A DNA stretch of 64,000 nucleotides from Gonium pectorale (Eukaryota; Chlorophyta; Chlorophyceae; Chlamydomonadales; Volvocaceae), in contig LSYV01000019.1 of NCBI GenBank assembly GCA_001584585.1, forward strand, positions 907,297-971,296, written 5' to 3'. Shown here piece after piece: positions 22,801 through 35,200 of this stretch. Below the pieces are notes generated by a model. It was not told where the DNA came from. It did not search any database and saw only the letters and a program-made list of their open reading frames with translations. Made by a program: the position numbers and the translations under genes. Every line of letters begins with the position of its first letter. The stretch's first letter is position 1.

Positions 22801-25800
22801 CGGCGGCGCGCCCGGCCCCACAGCCGGCCCTAGGCCCAGCAGAGTGCTGCTGCTGGCCGGCTCGCCCTCGCTCTCGTGCGGTACGACAGGCCGTATGTCG
22901 TACGAGTATGTGGTAACGATGTTGGCGTGCTGTATGTTGGCGGCGATGGCGGCCTCCGTCATGGCCCGGACCCGCAGCTTCTCGTCGCCCGCGATGCGGT
23001 CCTGGAACTCGATCACCTTCACCGCCACGTCGATGCCGCGCCAGGTGCCTAGGTATGAGAGGGCAAGCGCGCGCAGGGGGGTTGCAGGCGGCCGTCAATT
23101 ACACTCCCTCCTCCTCCTCGCATCTGCAACCGCATCTGCGGCTGCTTGCGACCGCGCAGGGAGAGTACGTGCGGGTCTATCAGCCGCCGTGCTGTTGATA
23201 CCGGTACCGTGCCGAGCGCGCAGCCGGCGCCGAAGGAGTCGCCAACACAGCGCAGCGCCCTGCTGCCGCATCCAGGCCCACCTCGGTACACGGTGGCGAA
23301 GCCCCCGCTGCCCAGGGCATCGTGGATCGTCAGGTGCTTGTCCTCAATCTCCCTGCGGGGGTCAGTAGGGACAGGGCACGTTGGCGGGCGCGCAGGGAAG
23401 GCCGCGGGGCTGCGCAAGGACGGATGAAATCGAGGACCCGCGCTGCTCGCGTTACGGCTAGGCGCGCGCAAGAGGCACCGCGATGGGAGCGCCCCTCGCA
23501 CCACGACAATAGGCTGCACACACCGCTGTGCAGCCTATCGCACCGTTTTTCCTTTTCAACACCGCTGTGCGACCGCATGGCGATTGCTGACGAATCAAGG
23601 CGAGGTGTGCGACGCACAGCACATCCACCCGTGTGGATCCCTTCCCCCGTGTTCGGGCCCGCCTCCCGGGCCAGGCTGTGAAACCCACCTTCCGAAGTCC
23701 ATGATCAGCTGGTGCAGCTCCACGTGCAGCGGGGTGACAGCCGGAGCCGACTCGGCCAGCATCGAGTCGCAGTTGGACACCTTTGCGTGCAACGACGGCT
23801 GTCGAGGCGGCGGCGGGGACACGGCATCGGCGCACGGCACAGCAATGCGCGACATGGCGCCAATGTGCAGCATGGAGGGTGGAAACTTGCCTTAGTATGG
23901 TGGACGAGGACGCATGAGCTGGGATGCGAAAGAAGTGCTGTGCAAATAGGAATTACTCCACATCAACATGTGACAAGGCGGAGCAGCGCCGACCCTGCAG
24001 CCTGGCGCACTCGCTCGCCACCCAACAGGCCCACCTGCGCAGTACTGTTGGCGACATTGGCGCCCACGGTTTCGCCACTCTGGTCCGACAGCGGGGAGGT
24101 CCCGCCGCTAGCGGCCTCTGTCCCCTTCTCGGTGTTCCCCGCCGACCTGTTTCCGCTGCCACCGGCTCCTCCGCCGCCGCCGCTGACGGCGGCCGCCTGC
24201 CACTTATAAGTAGCCTCGCGCGCGCTGCGGCTGTGCCGCCGGACTACCATGTAAGCTACAATGACCACTGCCAACACGGCGACGCCCAGCGGCACCGCCA
24301 CCGCTACGGCAATGATCATTCCCGTGGATGAGGAGGCGCCCCCGCCGCCGGCGCCGGGCAGGGGGGCGCCGCCCTTGCCATCGGCGGGCGGCGGAGAGCT
24401 GGACGTCAGGGCAGCCTTGCCGTATATGTTGTTCCCCAGCAATGGGGAGAATGGAGAGTAGCCAGCTGTGTCAATCACCAGGGTGTTGGACGCCGTCATG
24501 TTAAGGCCCTCGAACTGGGCCAGCGCCACACGATGCGTTCCCGCGGTCACAAACTGTGACACAGAACGTATAGATCAGGGGGAAAACGGGGCGCCGAACC
24601 GCAGCGAAGGTGAATAGAAAGTCACGAGCGTAGGCCGAGAGGGTAGATTCCAAGGCGTAGGGTCGTCGCTTGCTAACCGGGTGCAACAGAACAGAAGTCG
24701 GTATTATTCGAGCTGGTGGCGGCCACGGCGCGGGACCGCCGCCCCGTCCCGAGCACATTCACACCCATCCATCCCAGCCCCAAAGCACTCTCACCTCCAC
24801 GCCCAAGATGCTCGCGTTCAGGGCGGCAGAAAAAAGACGGCCGTCGATGATGCCCAGCGTCGCCTCAAAGGATCGGTGCTCTTCCAGTGGCAGCACGATC
24901 GTGCAGTCGTGCAGTGCAAGTTGCTGCGGTTGGCCGGCGGGACGACTGATGGGCCACAGCGGAATTGTCATCTGAGCGAGATCCCCCAGGTCGTACGTCC
25001 GCAGCTGACTCGGCATGTTGAACAGCGTCAGCGACCTGCGGCAGGCAAGACAGGGGACTTGCAAATGGAGAGGACCCGCGGCAAACTCGGGGCACGAGAC
25101 ATCGCTGCGACACGGAACCACTGCGCAAGCCACGCAATACCGCAACTAGTGGCGCAGGCTACGGTTTTGCGTGCCCCATCAACCTGCTTCGGCTCTGACG
25201 TTTTCCGCCCCCAAGACAGCCCTGCGACATGAGAAGGGCACGAAAGCCCCTCCACGGGGCTTTTAGGGTCCGTGCGCGACGCACCTTACGGTCAAGACCG
25301 CCTTGTTACTGAGCGTTATGAACTTGGACAGCAGATTAAAGTTTAGCCACGTGCTACCGATCCTGCGCCGGCCAGGGAGCATGGAGGTTCAGCGCCGAAC
25401 TCGCGACAGCGCCGAAGCCCAGAGGACACTGAACCCTATGCTGTATGCTGTGTGTTACGTCATGCGAATGTGCGTGCTTGCTTGTGGACAGGCGGGCAAA
25501 CAGACTAGGCGAGGTAGGCGAGCGAGGCGAGGCAAACAGTCGAGTCAGTCTGTATGATGTGTGTGAACATGCAGCTGCAGCAGCCCAGCAGCCCGCGAGA
25601 TCACATCTGTGCGCAGAGCAGGCGGTCCGGCTCCATCATGCGGGAGTTCCGAGGGCCCGTAGGAGAGGCACCGCCGGCCATGAGGCGGCCGAAGAGGCCA
25701 CTGAGCCGGTGCGGACGGGCGCCCCCCGGGGCCCGCTCACCGGTTAGGAATGCCGCCAATGACGATGTTGCACGACACATTGTAGCCGCCTGAGGGCCAC

Positions 25801-28800
25801 TTGGTACCGTCGAGAGACATGTTCGCAAACAGCTGGAAGAAGACGGTGGTGTTGGAGAAGGGCGAGCAGGCCGAGAGGCGCTGCGTCCCCGCCAGCGAAC
25901 CCTGCGGGCCGTCAACACCGGGGGGCGGGCGTCACAGCTCAACACCGGCAAAACAAACCGTACAGTCGGCGAGCCCCCTACCCCACCGCCCGTCACACAC
26001 AGCAAACGGCCTCGGCCAAACAGCTGTGATGCCGCTTCACGCTGCCGAACGGATCGCAAAGGCCGCGAGCCCTGCCTCCTGCCGCTGCCAACCACAGCGA
26101 GCTGCCTCAAGGGCCGAGATAGGCCAACGTCACTTGCAACTACATCTAAAACCGAGCGCCCGCCGCCGTGGCAGCCCAAGGCAGACCCGGCCCGGCCAGC
26201 CCACCTGCAGGTCGCTCTGCGTCCAGATGGGCACCACTGTTGTGTTGACCGGCAGGCCGAGCTTGTACAGCGCCTCCGGGCTATGCCGGGCTGTGAGCGA
26301 CACGCCCGCCACCGACGGCGGCGGCAGGGCGACGTTCACATATCTCATGCCGTAAGCTTCCAGGACAGAGAAGGTGAGGATGGGGCTCGTGGTGTTGGCC
26401 TGCAAGCAAAGCCGGGAACGGAGGGGATCGGGAACGACCGGCGCTTGCGGAAACGTGCAATCCGTAAGGCTTGTCTTCGGGCTACACGAGACGGCTGCAA
26501 CCCGCGCAACGCACCGGGCAAGAAGCCGCCTGTGTGTCACCTCAAACCGCCAACTGCATCGCTGCCCGCATATGTCACAACTGGCAGCAAGATGTGCGCA
26601 GTAGAGTCTTCCTGGAGCTCAGTTGACACGTGACACTGTTTGCCAGGCTCAGGGCCTGCGCCAGCCGGGGCTCCCGCTGCCCAGTGGCGTGGGGCCAACC
26701 CCCAGGTGTCTTCGCCCCCGTTCCCGATGCCCATCCCCGTGGGGCGGCCACGTACCAGCAGATCAGTGACGCCGATGCGGAAAGGTGCAGCGGCCGCGGC
26801 GAGCGGGCCCACGTTAGACATGAGAAAGATGGCCCACAGGTTGATGTGCTCTGCCCACGCGGGGAGGAAGAACGGAGCAGGGACGCAAGCAAGAAGACCT
26901 TATCGGCAGGCGACGCGGCGATGGCGGGTGGACCAAAGAATGCAGCAGCGTGGAGAAGGGCATTGTGGGGAGTTGAAGGGGAAAGCGAATGAATAACGAC
27001 GAGTTGGGCGCCAGCAGCGCTTGTCCCATCATTGTGAAGAGGCAAGCGGACTGTAAAGGGCGTAGTGGACTTGAGGGCTAGAGCCAAACGGGGCGCAAAG
27101 CCGAACGGGATGGACACCAGACAATATGGCATTGCGTGCATTGGTCTGGTGACTTCGATACCGATGTAGAGAGCCGCCGTGAAGGACGCTACAAGCCTCT
27201 CCGTGTCTGCCAACGGAACTGCATGCGCACGGACGTACCGATGTCTTCTGGATACGAAACGATGTTGCAGTCGTACAGCTGCAGCTGGTTGGGTGCCCTG
27301 GGGCACGCGGCGATGAGCGGTAGTAGGATCAAGAGGTTGGTGCAAGAGGTTGGTGCAGAGGTACTCGTGGTACTTGGATAGAACGATCAAGCTCGCAGGC
27401 TCCCCGCAACAGCCGTAACGCTGCGCCTGCCTTTTGGCGCCAACCCCCGCACACGCCACAGCTGCCCTAGCTGCGCAGCAGCCGCCATACACCCACGCCA
27501 ACCCCACCCCACCCTACACAACACCACAGGCCTCAAGAGCCCAAGGCATCCCTATAGCAATACCACCACCCAAGTCCGGCCCTGCCCCCGTCCCCCCTTC
27601 CGCGCCGCCCAGTTCCTTTACCCCATGCGCGAGCTGCGACTGAACCCGTGTGCCTCAATATCGCAGCTGGGCCTTACTTTGGGCGCATCGACCGCTGGAA
27701 GTCGAAGAACCACATGAACATGGGGACGAGGCCGAGGCCAGTGAAGGCCACTGGCGCGTACCCAAACACCATGCCAACGTTTGCGAATGCCACCTCGATG
27801 GCCTTCAGCACCACCCCGTCGTTCAGGTGTACCACCTGCACAATGTCCTGTTACGATGAAGAGGGGCCGGGGACCAATCCTCAGAGCGGGATTGGACAGC
27901 AGAGGGGGGGCGGCGTTCCCGCACGGCTGACATCGGACCCGGGACCGCGCGTTCGTACATGCTTCTTTGCTTTAGCCCAAACACAGCGTACGGCAACAAG
28001 CCCACACTTCGCGCACACGAGGGCTGGTCCCGGGGTGTGGATAGATGTCCTCTGCTGCGCCGAATGCCGTGGAGGGGCAGCAGCTGCAACCACACCGCCG
28101 CAATAGACGACGTCAGCACTCCCACCCCCTCAGTGCGTGCTCCCCACGGCCGCCTTGCCTGGAGGTCGATAACCGGCCTGGCTGCAGCCCTACTGCCGTC
28201 GCTGCTGCCGCCACTGCCGCTGACCGCCCCCACGAGCGATACGTTCCGGGCCACAATCACCCCTTGTGCCGCCCACAGCGGGGATGTGAGGTTAATGTTG
28301 CAGCGAATTGCCAGCACCACGTCGCCGGGGTCATAGTACGACGCCAGGGAAAGGGCGTTGTATAGGTCCAGGTCCGTAAAGATGTCAACTGTGGTAACCA
28401 CCAGGGCGGCGCCGCCAGGGGCCTGGCTGCTGGTGGGCTCCGTGCTGGCTGGGGGCCGGCGGCACGTAACGCGGCACTCCACCATGAGATACCCGGGCTG
28501 CTGCCATGAGCCGACCACGAGGTCGCCCTTTGAGTCCTGTGGGAGCAGGCGGTTACGAGGCGATGCGGCATTGAAGCTATTGCCAGGTTGCGGGCACGGG
28601 GCTGGGGCAGCCATGAGAGGAAGGGGGCAACTGAGGCGCGGCGGGGCGTATGTGCTCGCGGTAGAGGGCAGGGGCACAGAGCTGCAGGGCAGCTGTGCAG
28701 GATCACGCAGCGTCCAAGCGGCTCCGCCGGAACCGGAGATACGAAGCGCATGCACTACAAGCACGCGCCGTTGGCCCCCGGGCGTGGGGAGGAGGGTGTC

Positions 28801-29505
28801 CGCATCCCAAAGTCCCGCGGGGCCGCGGGCCCAGCAGGGTCCCGGCAGTGCCAGTCAAGCAAAGTCGCACACATGTGAGGTCTGGAACTGGGACACCGAG
28901 ACGTGCGTCATTGTGGTGTGACCACCTCGCCGATGGCACGCACCAACGACACGTTAACCGGGCGAATGACCCGGAACCATTGCTGGTATAGGCCGAGGGT
29001 TGTGCAGTCCGTCTCCAGCTGCACGTTGCTCAGGGATAGTGTGGCGGTTGTGGGCACGGTGGTCGCGAGCAAGCGCAGAGGCACCGTGCCCGGCGACGCC
29101 AGCCGCACTCCAGTGATACTGGCATTCGTCACACTCACAAAGGCGCCTGCGCAGAGGGAACACAGTGCCGTCAAGACCCTTTCCCGACCCTGACAGTTCC
29201 TTGCCAAAAGCCATACCGGGAGTTAGCAGAAGCACTGTAGATGCCATGTACGCTAGGTCCAGGGACTGAGGCTGCCCAATGGGGGCCGTGAATCGCCGGG
29301 TGCCATCAAGCAGCAGGGGCAGGCTCGCTCCAACAATAATACAAGGCTGTAGGGCTGTGATGGAGCTGTCGTTTGCTTTCAAAGCTGCCGAGCAGTCCTG
29401 GCCGGCAACCGCGGCGAGCCACAGAGCGACGAGGAATGGCCACAACATTTGACGCCATGCTCCCAGCTGCCACGCCTGAAGGCGTAGCAGCCTTGTGCGC
29501 ACCAT
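19830..29505 (-). CDS. Receptor-like protein kinase (TKL type) with extracellular domain
   Basis: About 20 exons and 1,450 residues. Exons (complement): 29217-29505, 28926-29146, 28159-28536, 27678-27847, 27239-27297, 26756-26850, 26541-26611 (uncertain), 26205-26399, 25741-25901, 25285-25362, 24795-25035, 24035-24553, 23689-23885, 23282-23352, 22705-23048, 22363-22440, 22042-22129, 21407-21544, 21062-21112 and 19830-20742. A signal peptide (WPFLVALWLAAVAG) precedes an ectodomain of about 700 residues with repeated QLxLxDCxIV motifs and many Asn-x-Thr/Ser sites. A membrane helix (IIAVAVAVPLGVAVLAVVIV) sits near residue 735. The kinase domain shows GSGGFATVY, VAVKV, HGDLTPGN (HRDLKPxN in most kinases; Asp kept), ADFG and SPE, so it looks active. 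Such kinases phosphorylate Ser/Thr after sensing an external signal; the ligand is unknown. The C-terminal tail contains an assembly gap. Confidence 0.82.
20233..20252. other. Assembly gap of 20 N in the last kinase exon
   Basis: Twenty N residues interrupt the 3' coding exon. The frame entering from the kinase domain gives an Arg/Pro-rich run after the gap, ending at 19874. The frame one step away reads an Ala/Gln-rich tail to TGA at 19830-19832 that resembles the rest of the tail. The true gap length is therefore probably not 20 bases. Confidence 0.9.
21648..21959 (+). repeat. Dispersed repeat R1, copy 2, in a kinase intron
   Basis: This copy of about 310 bp lies in the intron between the HGDLTP and DFG exons (21545-22041), antisense to the kinase. 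It starts CTTTCCCGGTG and ends TTTTCAACACGC, matching 43909-44202 over nearly the whole length with small indels. Confidence 0.88.
23509..23538. repeat. 12-bp perfect hairpin in a kinase intron
   Basis: ATAGGCTGCACA (23509-23520) and TGTGCAGCCTAT (23527-23538) are exact complements with a 6-nt loop. It lies between the juxtamembrane exon and the glycine-loop exon. Confidence 0.85.
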
Positions 29506-32240
29506 CCTCAGCGCTTCCTATGCCAGCCTGGAGACGCGTGTTGATGCATGCAAATCATTCCTTGTGGTGTTCTGAATGTATATCGTGTGGATATATGTCC
29601 AAGGATAGGGCCGGAGGAGGCCAAATGTATCGCAGTATTACGACAGCTCAATTTGTAGGCATGGCGAGTTGTAGATTACAGCCTTTATCCTTAACTAACA
29701 ACCAGGCGTGCTGAGTTGGAATTGGGCCGGGAGCAGCACAGGGCTTAGTCCTCAGCCCAATGGGCTCTAAGTTCCCAATATTCCATTGCATATGGTTTAC
29801 ATGTTGGTATGTGGCATATCTGGCGTTCATTTTTTGGTGCCGACCCAGGGGACGGCTTCTGTCACAAGCACGGCACAAGCAAGGCAAGGGCTCGAAAGAC
29901 CCAAAAATCTACGGCGAAATCAGGCGAAATACACATTGTATTCGATTTCTCTTTTTTTCATACACACACGACACCAGGACGAAGTGCTGCGCGGCCGGAA
30001 AGCGCGGCCAACAGTAAGTGGGACCAGGATCGGTGCGAATGGGATGCGTCTGCATGCGAAAGTCTGGACTGTCTGTCCGGATGGCATGGATCGGTCCGTG
30101 GTGTCCATGACCTACATAAACAAGCGGAGCTACCAGCACCAATACATCAGCGCCAACGTCAACCTCAGCTACTCAGCGCATCTCGCTCTTCTGGAACAAG
30201 CCACCTCCCTCCCTCTGGCTCTTGTTTTTATCCAGATCCCTACTGGCTCTTCATCCAGATCCCTCCTATCCCAGTGCGCAGTCAGACTCGGATTCAAGGC
30301 TCCCGCGACCGGCGTGGCCCTCGACCGACGCTTCCAGTGGGCGAGGCCGGTGACCAGTGGACGAGGCCGGTGGCTCACGTGGCGGAGGGCGACTAACGCA
30401 GGGCCGGGGAGGCAGTGTCTCTTTGCCTTACTGCATGCACCCCGTTCCCCAAGCGAATTGCATCCCCCCAGCTCCTAAACTAGCTCAGCACGTCTTCAAC
30501 TCGTAAGCGCAATCCGCATCTCACAGAACTAAACAAAAAAGCATCAAACCGCTGACAGGTCCGCAAACGAAAATGAGGGGAATAGCGGCCGAGACCGTCA
30601 CGTTACTATCCCCCCTACCTGCCAAGCCGAAGGTGACGGCAGGTACAAAAGCGTGCCGGTTGAGGCCGACAAAGGAGGTAATGCGGTGCCCGTGCAAGCT
30701 GTGACGTGCTGAAAGTGCGCTGAGGCTGTAGGCTGGTAGCTGAAGATGAGGCGCAGCGCTGGAAGTCGCTGACCCCTCTGTAGCTCTGTTGCTGAAGGTC
30801 TGACACGAATAGGGAATAGCAGCGTAGAACTCGCAGCTGCCAATATGCTGGGGCCCATTAAGGAAGCCAATATGACGGTGCCGCGGTAGGCAGGAGCGTG
30901 CAGGAGCAATTTACGTGCAACATCACTGGACACAAAGACAAAAAAAATCACACGGTACCACTACCAACTGCGCATTACAAGCTGATGACCAGGGTCCGGT
31001 GAACCAGGGTGGCAGCCCCTAGATACGCTGCTGATGACAATAGGTTAGCTGCACCAAACTCAGAACGACCAGAGGTGACCAAGAGGCGAGCGACCACGAC
31101 CTGTGCGCGGGCTCTGGAGCCTCACAATAGCTGACAGCGATACCGGATGGGCAGACCACTCGACGGTATGACGCTACTCCACAGCGTACCGAATCTACTC
31201 AGGTAATACTAAGATGTTCGAGCAGCCAGCGCTCTGACAGCCCCCGGGCCTGCGGCACCACGCAGGTCCGCGACAACCCTGCGCCAACCATAGGGCCTCT
31301 GCACGGCAATGGATAAGGCAATGGCGCAGCTAACACCACTACATACGGTAACTCAGTAGCAGGCAGATGCTAACTCAGAATCAGGCCAGGGCAACTACCA
31401 ACTGACACGGCATGCCAAACCTATGGCAACCCAAGTGCTTCTGGAACCCACTGAACGTACTTCATCAAGGAACCTAGTACCTCCTGACAGGAGCCGGTGG
31501 AGCAAAGGCGCAGACGCGCCTCCCGTGCCAGACGGTACCGGTACAGCTGACCAGCGCGCCGCTGTGCGACTGCGGTCGGCGGTTACGGTACCAGCCCCGC
31601 GTGCACCCGACGCGCCCACCCGGAATGCCTAGCGGTGATCTCCACCCCCATTCAAGACTGGGCTTAGGAGGTTTTATTCGCGAAGTTGACGAATTTGTGC
31701 GACATTGTTGAGCGCAACGGCATTGCCAGTAACACGAACACAGCAGGAATAATCAATAGGGGGTCAAGCCACAGCCATGCCCACGCTGAGACACCGGCAA
31801 CTCGACAACGTGCATTCACTCCTGGGCGTGGATGCCACCAGGGATGCCGGGGGCCCATGTTGGAGCGATATGGGCAACCTGCTTCTGCGTGCTCCTGTGA
31901 ACTCGTCACGGTACAACACGATGCTACCCGCCGCATGATCTTGGAGGAGACCGCCCCTTGAAAATAGGGCCGCGTCTCGCAGGCCACACAAACCTGGACT
32001 GTACAACATGCGGGGAGCTAGGCACGCTATCCCATATCAGCCCGTAATGAGAGTATAGCGAGTAGTATAGAATGGACATAGAATGGCCATCCAGAACCAT
32101 ACCAGGAACCAGAAGACACAAGGATACGCTCCCTTGGCCGTCATAAGGATTCGTCAAACTAGATAGAATCCTGTTGTGTTATTGATTATCACATCACATT
32201 GCGCTGGCCTGTTGGAAAGACGTTAGCCAGGCAACCAACC
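29506..32240. other. Gene-poor stretch between the kinase and FMO-B starts
   Basis: These 2.7 kb separate two divergent start codons, so both promoters and 5' UTRs should lie here. Several ORFs exist but none has a recognisable domain or conserved splice context. No tRNA, repeat array or transposase was recognised. Confidence 0.5.
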
Positions 32241-35200
32241 ATGGCTGGCTCTGAAGAATTCTCCGTTGATATTCTCGTAGTTGGTGCTGGTCCTGCCGGG
32301 CTGGCGGCTGGCGTTGCCTGTCGTGAGGTCGGGCTCGGCGTCGTCATTCTCGACGAGGCTGGAGTCGGGGGCTGGGCGATGGACTTGGATGAAGACACGG
32401 CGATAGCCGGTGAGCCCGCATGATTATGTGTGCCGCCTTGCAACCGACTAAGATGCGGTCGTTGCGGACCCGACGCAGGTTCCCGATCGTCCTACGCATT
32501 TTCAGAACATGCCGATGATCTCCCGCAGAATCCAACGGTGAGCGTGAAGAGGTAGATGTGTTCCCTCTGGTTTCGTGGGCGCACCTTTGTCAGTTCCCTC
32601 CCTTTCTATTCCTCGACGGAACCTCGCAGATTCGGGACGTTCGCAGTCATTATGTAAATTACGCTACAGCGCACGGCCTTAGCGTGCGCACATCCTGCCA
32701 GCTCACTCATTTGGACCCCCAGCAACGGCCCGACGGCCTCCGCCAGTGGCGCGCCACCTGCCGCTGCCTGCAGTCTGGCGACCAGCTAACGCTTCTGGCA
32801 GACTTTGTGATTCTGGCCGCTGGCCACCGCTTGCCAAATGATCGGAGCGCCCTGGAAAGCGAGGTGGGTGGGCTCACGTCGCCACGCCGTCACCGTCGTC
32901 ACGCATCCCCTCCCGGATCTGGGTTTCAGTCTTCCGCGGCCGCTATTTCCTCGGATGACTTACGTAGACAGAAATCTGCAGTGAGGGGTGCGGACCAGCC
33001 GGTGTGGCCCCCCCGGCCCGCGGCCCACTCCATCCCATCGGGCGCTCCCACAGTCACTGGCCAACACGGTGTCCGACGCTCTGGCACGATGCCCCGCAGT
33101 TGCCCCTGCAGGCCGGCGCACGCTGGCTTCACGCGATGCAAGCATCCTCTGAGGACATCACGGGCTGCAACTCCGTCGTGGTGATTGGGGACGGTGAGCC
33201 TCTTAGGCACACGCTGGGCGGATGCTTCTCGCGTGGAACGCAAGCGCTGGGTTGTAGTCCCACGCGACCTCGTTTGTCGATAGGCGGCCAGTCGCCGGCG
33301 GACTGTGCACTGAAAGGAGAGGATTGAAGTGAACCGAGTGTCCATAGAAACGAGCAAACGCGGGCATAGGCACCGTGTCGCGTGGCGACGGCAGTGGTTG
33401 GGGCACGCAAGGCAAGCACGGGATGGCAAGCGCAAGCGACATGGCACGGGAGACCAGTCCCGCGGCAGCGCGTTGCGTCCTTGCATAATCATCATGGAGT
33501 ATTGGGACCATGGGCCTGTTCACATGTGATTAAGTGAACACCCGCGTACTAGGCTTGCTTCAGGCTAAACATGGCTACCCCTGCAGGAGCCAACGCCGTG
33601 GACTGCGCGGCAGCGGCGGCACTCCTGCGTCGCGGACAGGGCGTTCAACTGTACCTCACGCAGGTGTGATCACCGTGCTGCGGTACGAGTCGTGCGACGC
33701 AAGACTATGAACTCTCAGCACATCGGGCATTGGGCGCTCAGGGCTCAGTTGCATCTTTCCCGTGAAAGGACGCTAGGTCCCATAAAACGACGGCAGCCCG
33801 AAGTTGAATATCCCGGGCCCTGTCTCCTCATTTATCAGTACAGTAAGCCAACAGCCCCCCTTCGCAGTGTTGTTGGTCACACACAATAAAGCTACCTGTT
33901 TCTGCTTGCGATGCCACAGGATGGGAAGAATCCCCCGAAGGCCAGCTCGGGCGAGCAGTGCAGCGCCGCTGAGCTCGCGGCCAAGGCTCGGCAGAGGTCC
34001 GAGCACGCGGCGCGACAACCCCATTACGCCTTGCCAGAGGTGGACGCTCCTGTTCGGGTGGCACTCGCCCCCCGAAAGCGCGGCCTCATCTCGTTCCTGA
34101 AGGGAAAGCTGCTCACTTCGTCACGACGCAGATGCGGCTCAGATGCACATGCTGTGGAGACGGAGGCGGAGGCATCCGAGACCGCAGCCATTGGCACGCG
34201 CTCGGACGGGCGGCAGGGAGGGTCCCTAGTCGTGTGGGCCCCCAGCCTGGCCGACCCGCGGGTCATGCCGTTCCTGGACCCCGGGCTGCGGCAGGCATTG
34301 CTGGGCGGCGACCGCGGAGGCGGAGAGTTGGTGCTGTATCGCGGCATGCTGCATCCCGACGTGCCCGGGCTGGCGTTTGTGGGCCTCGAGGTGCGCAGCA
34401 GCGCGGTTCCTACCTTGTACGTAGGAACATGGCATGTCGTTTGGGTCACTCCCTCGTCCATGTGTTACAAATGTCCGTGCGTGATAAAGGAACACCTACA
34501 CCTAGGGCTTATCTGAGGCCCATGCCAATCGTGTCCCTCCTGTGTCTTCCCTGCCCCCAGGCCTCCTCCTCCAGCCCGCTGCTGCTGCTGGAGCTGCAGG
34601 CGCAGTGGCTGGCCGCACACCTGGCCGCCCGGGCCCACCTGCCCGACCCTATGGCCATGCGGGAGGACATCAACAGGCAGCGGGCATGGCGCGCCGCCGC
34701 ACTGGCCTCCCACCTGGCATCGACCCACGGGTCATGGGTCCGCGCTGCTGAGGGGCAGCTTCGCGAAGACCTACGGTGCACGACGACTCAGCACAACCCC
34801 AACCCGCAGCCCGAGAGCTCCACAGGCAGCGCCTCCGTGTTTGCTTCACAGCCCAAACTCGGCCTGCTCGGATGCTTTGGCCCCGGCCCTTCGGACAGTT
34901 CCGCGTCTTCGGCGGCGAGGCAGCGCGAGCAAGCCTCCGCCTCCTCAGCTGTCGCAGCCCCAGCCACGCCCCACGCGGCCGGTGCGCGCACCCTCAGCTT
35001 GTCGTCTTCTCGCACCTCGAACCCGCGCGACGACAGGTACGGTCAGGGCGCTGCGGATGTGGTCGCTGGCGACAGCAAGGCTGCATCCAGCTCCGTGGTC
35101 AGCGGTTCCGGCGGGGCCCGTGAATCCCCGGGAAGCCATGGCACTGAGCAGCGCCCGCCAAACTTTGCAAGCCCGACACCGGTCGACTCGGCCGGCGGGA

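Noticed and set aside
29786..30478. 230-codon plus ORF in the kinase/FMO-B interval
   Set aside because: No domain, no signal peptide and no conserved splice context; three overlapping frames are similarly open.
33112..33193. Shorter FMO-B exon 4 starting at 33112
   Set aside because: The acceptor at 33099 keeps the same phase and gives a length that aligns residue for residue with FMO-A exon 4.
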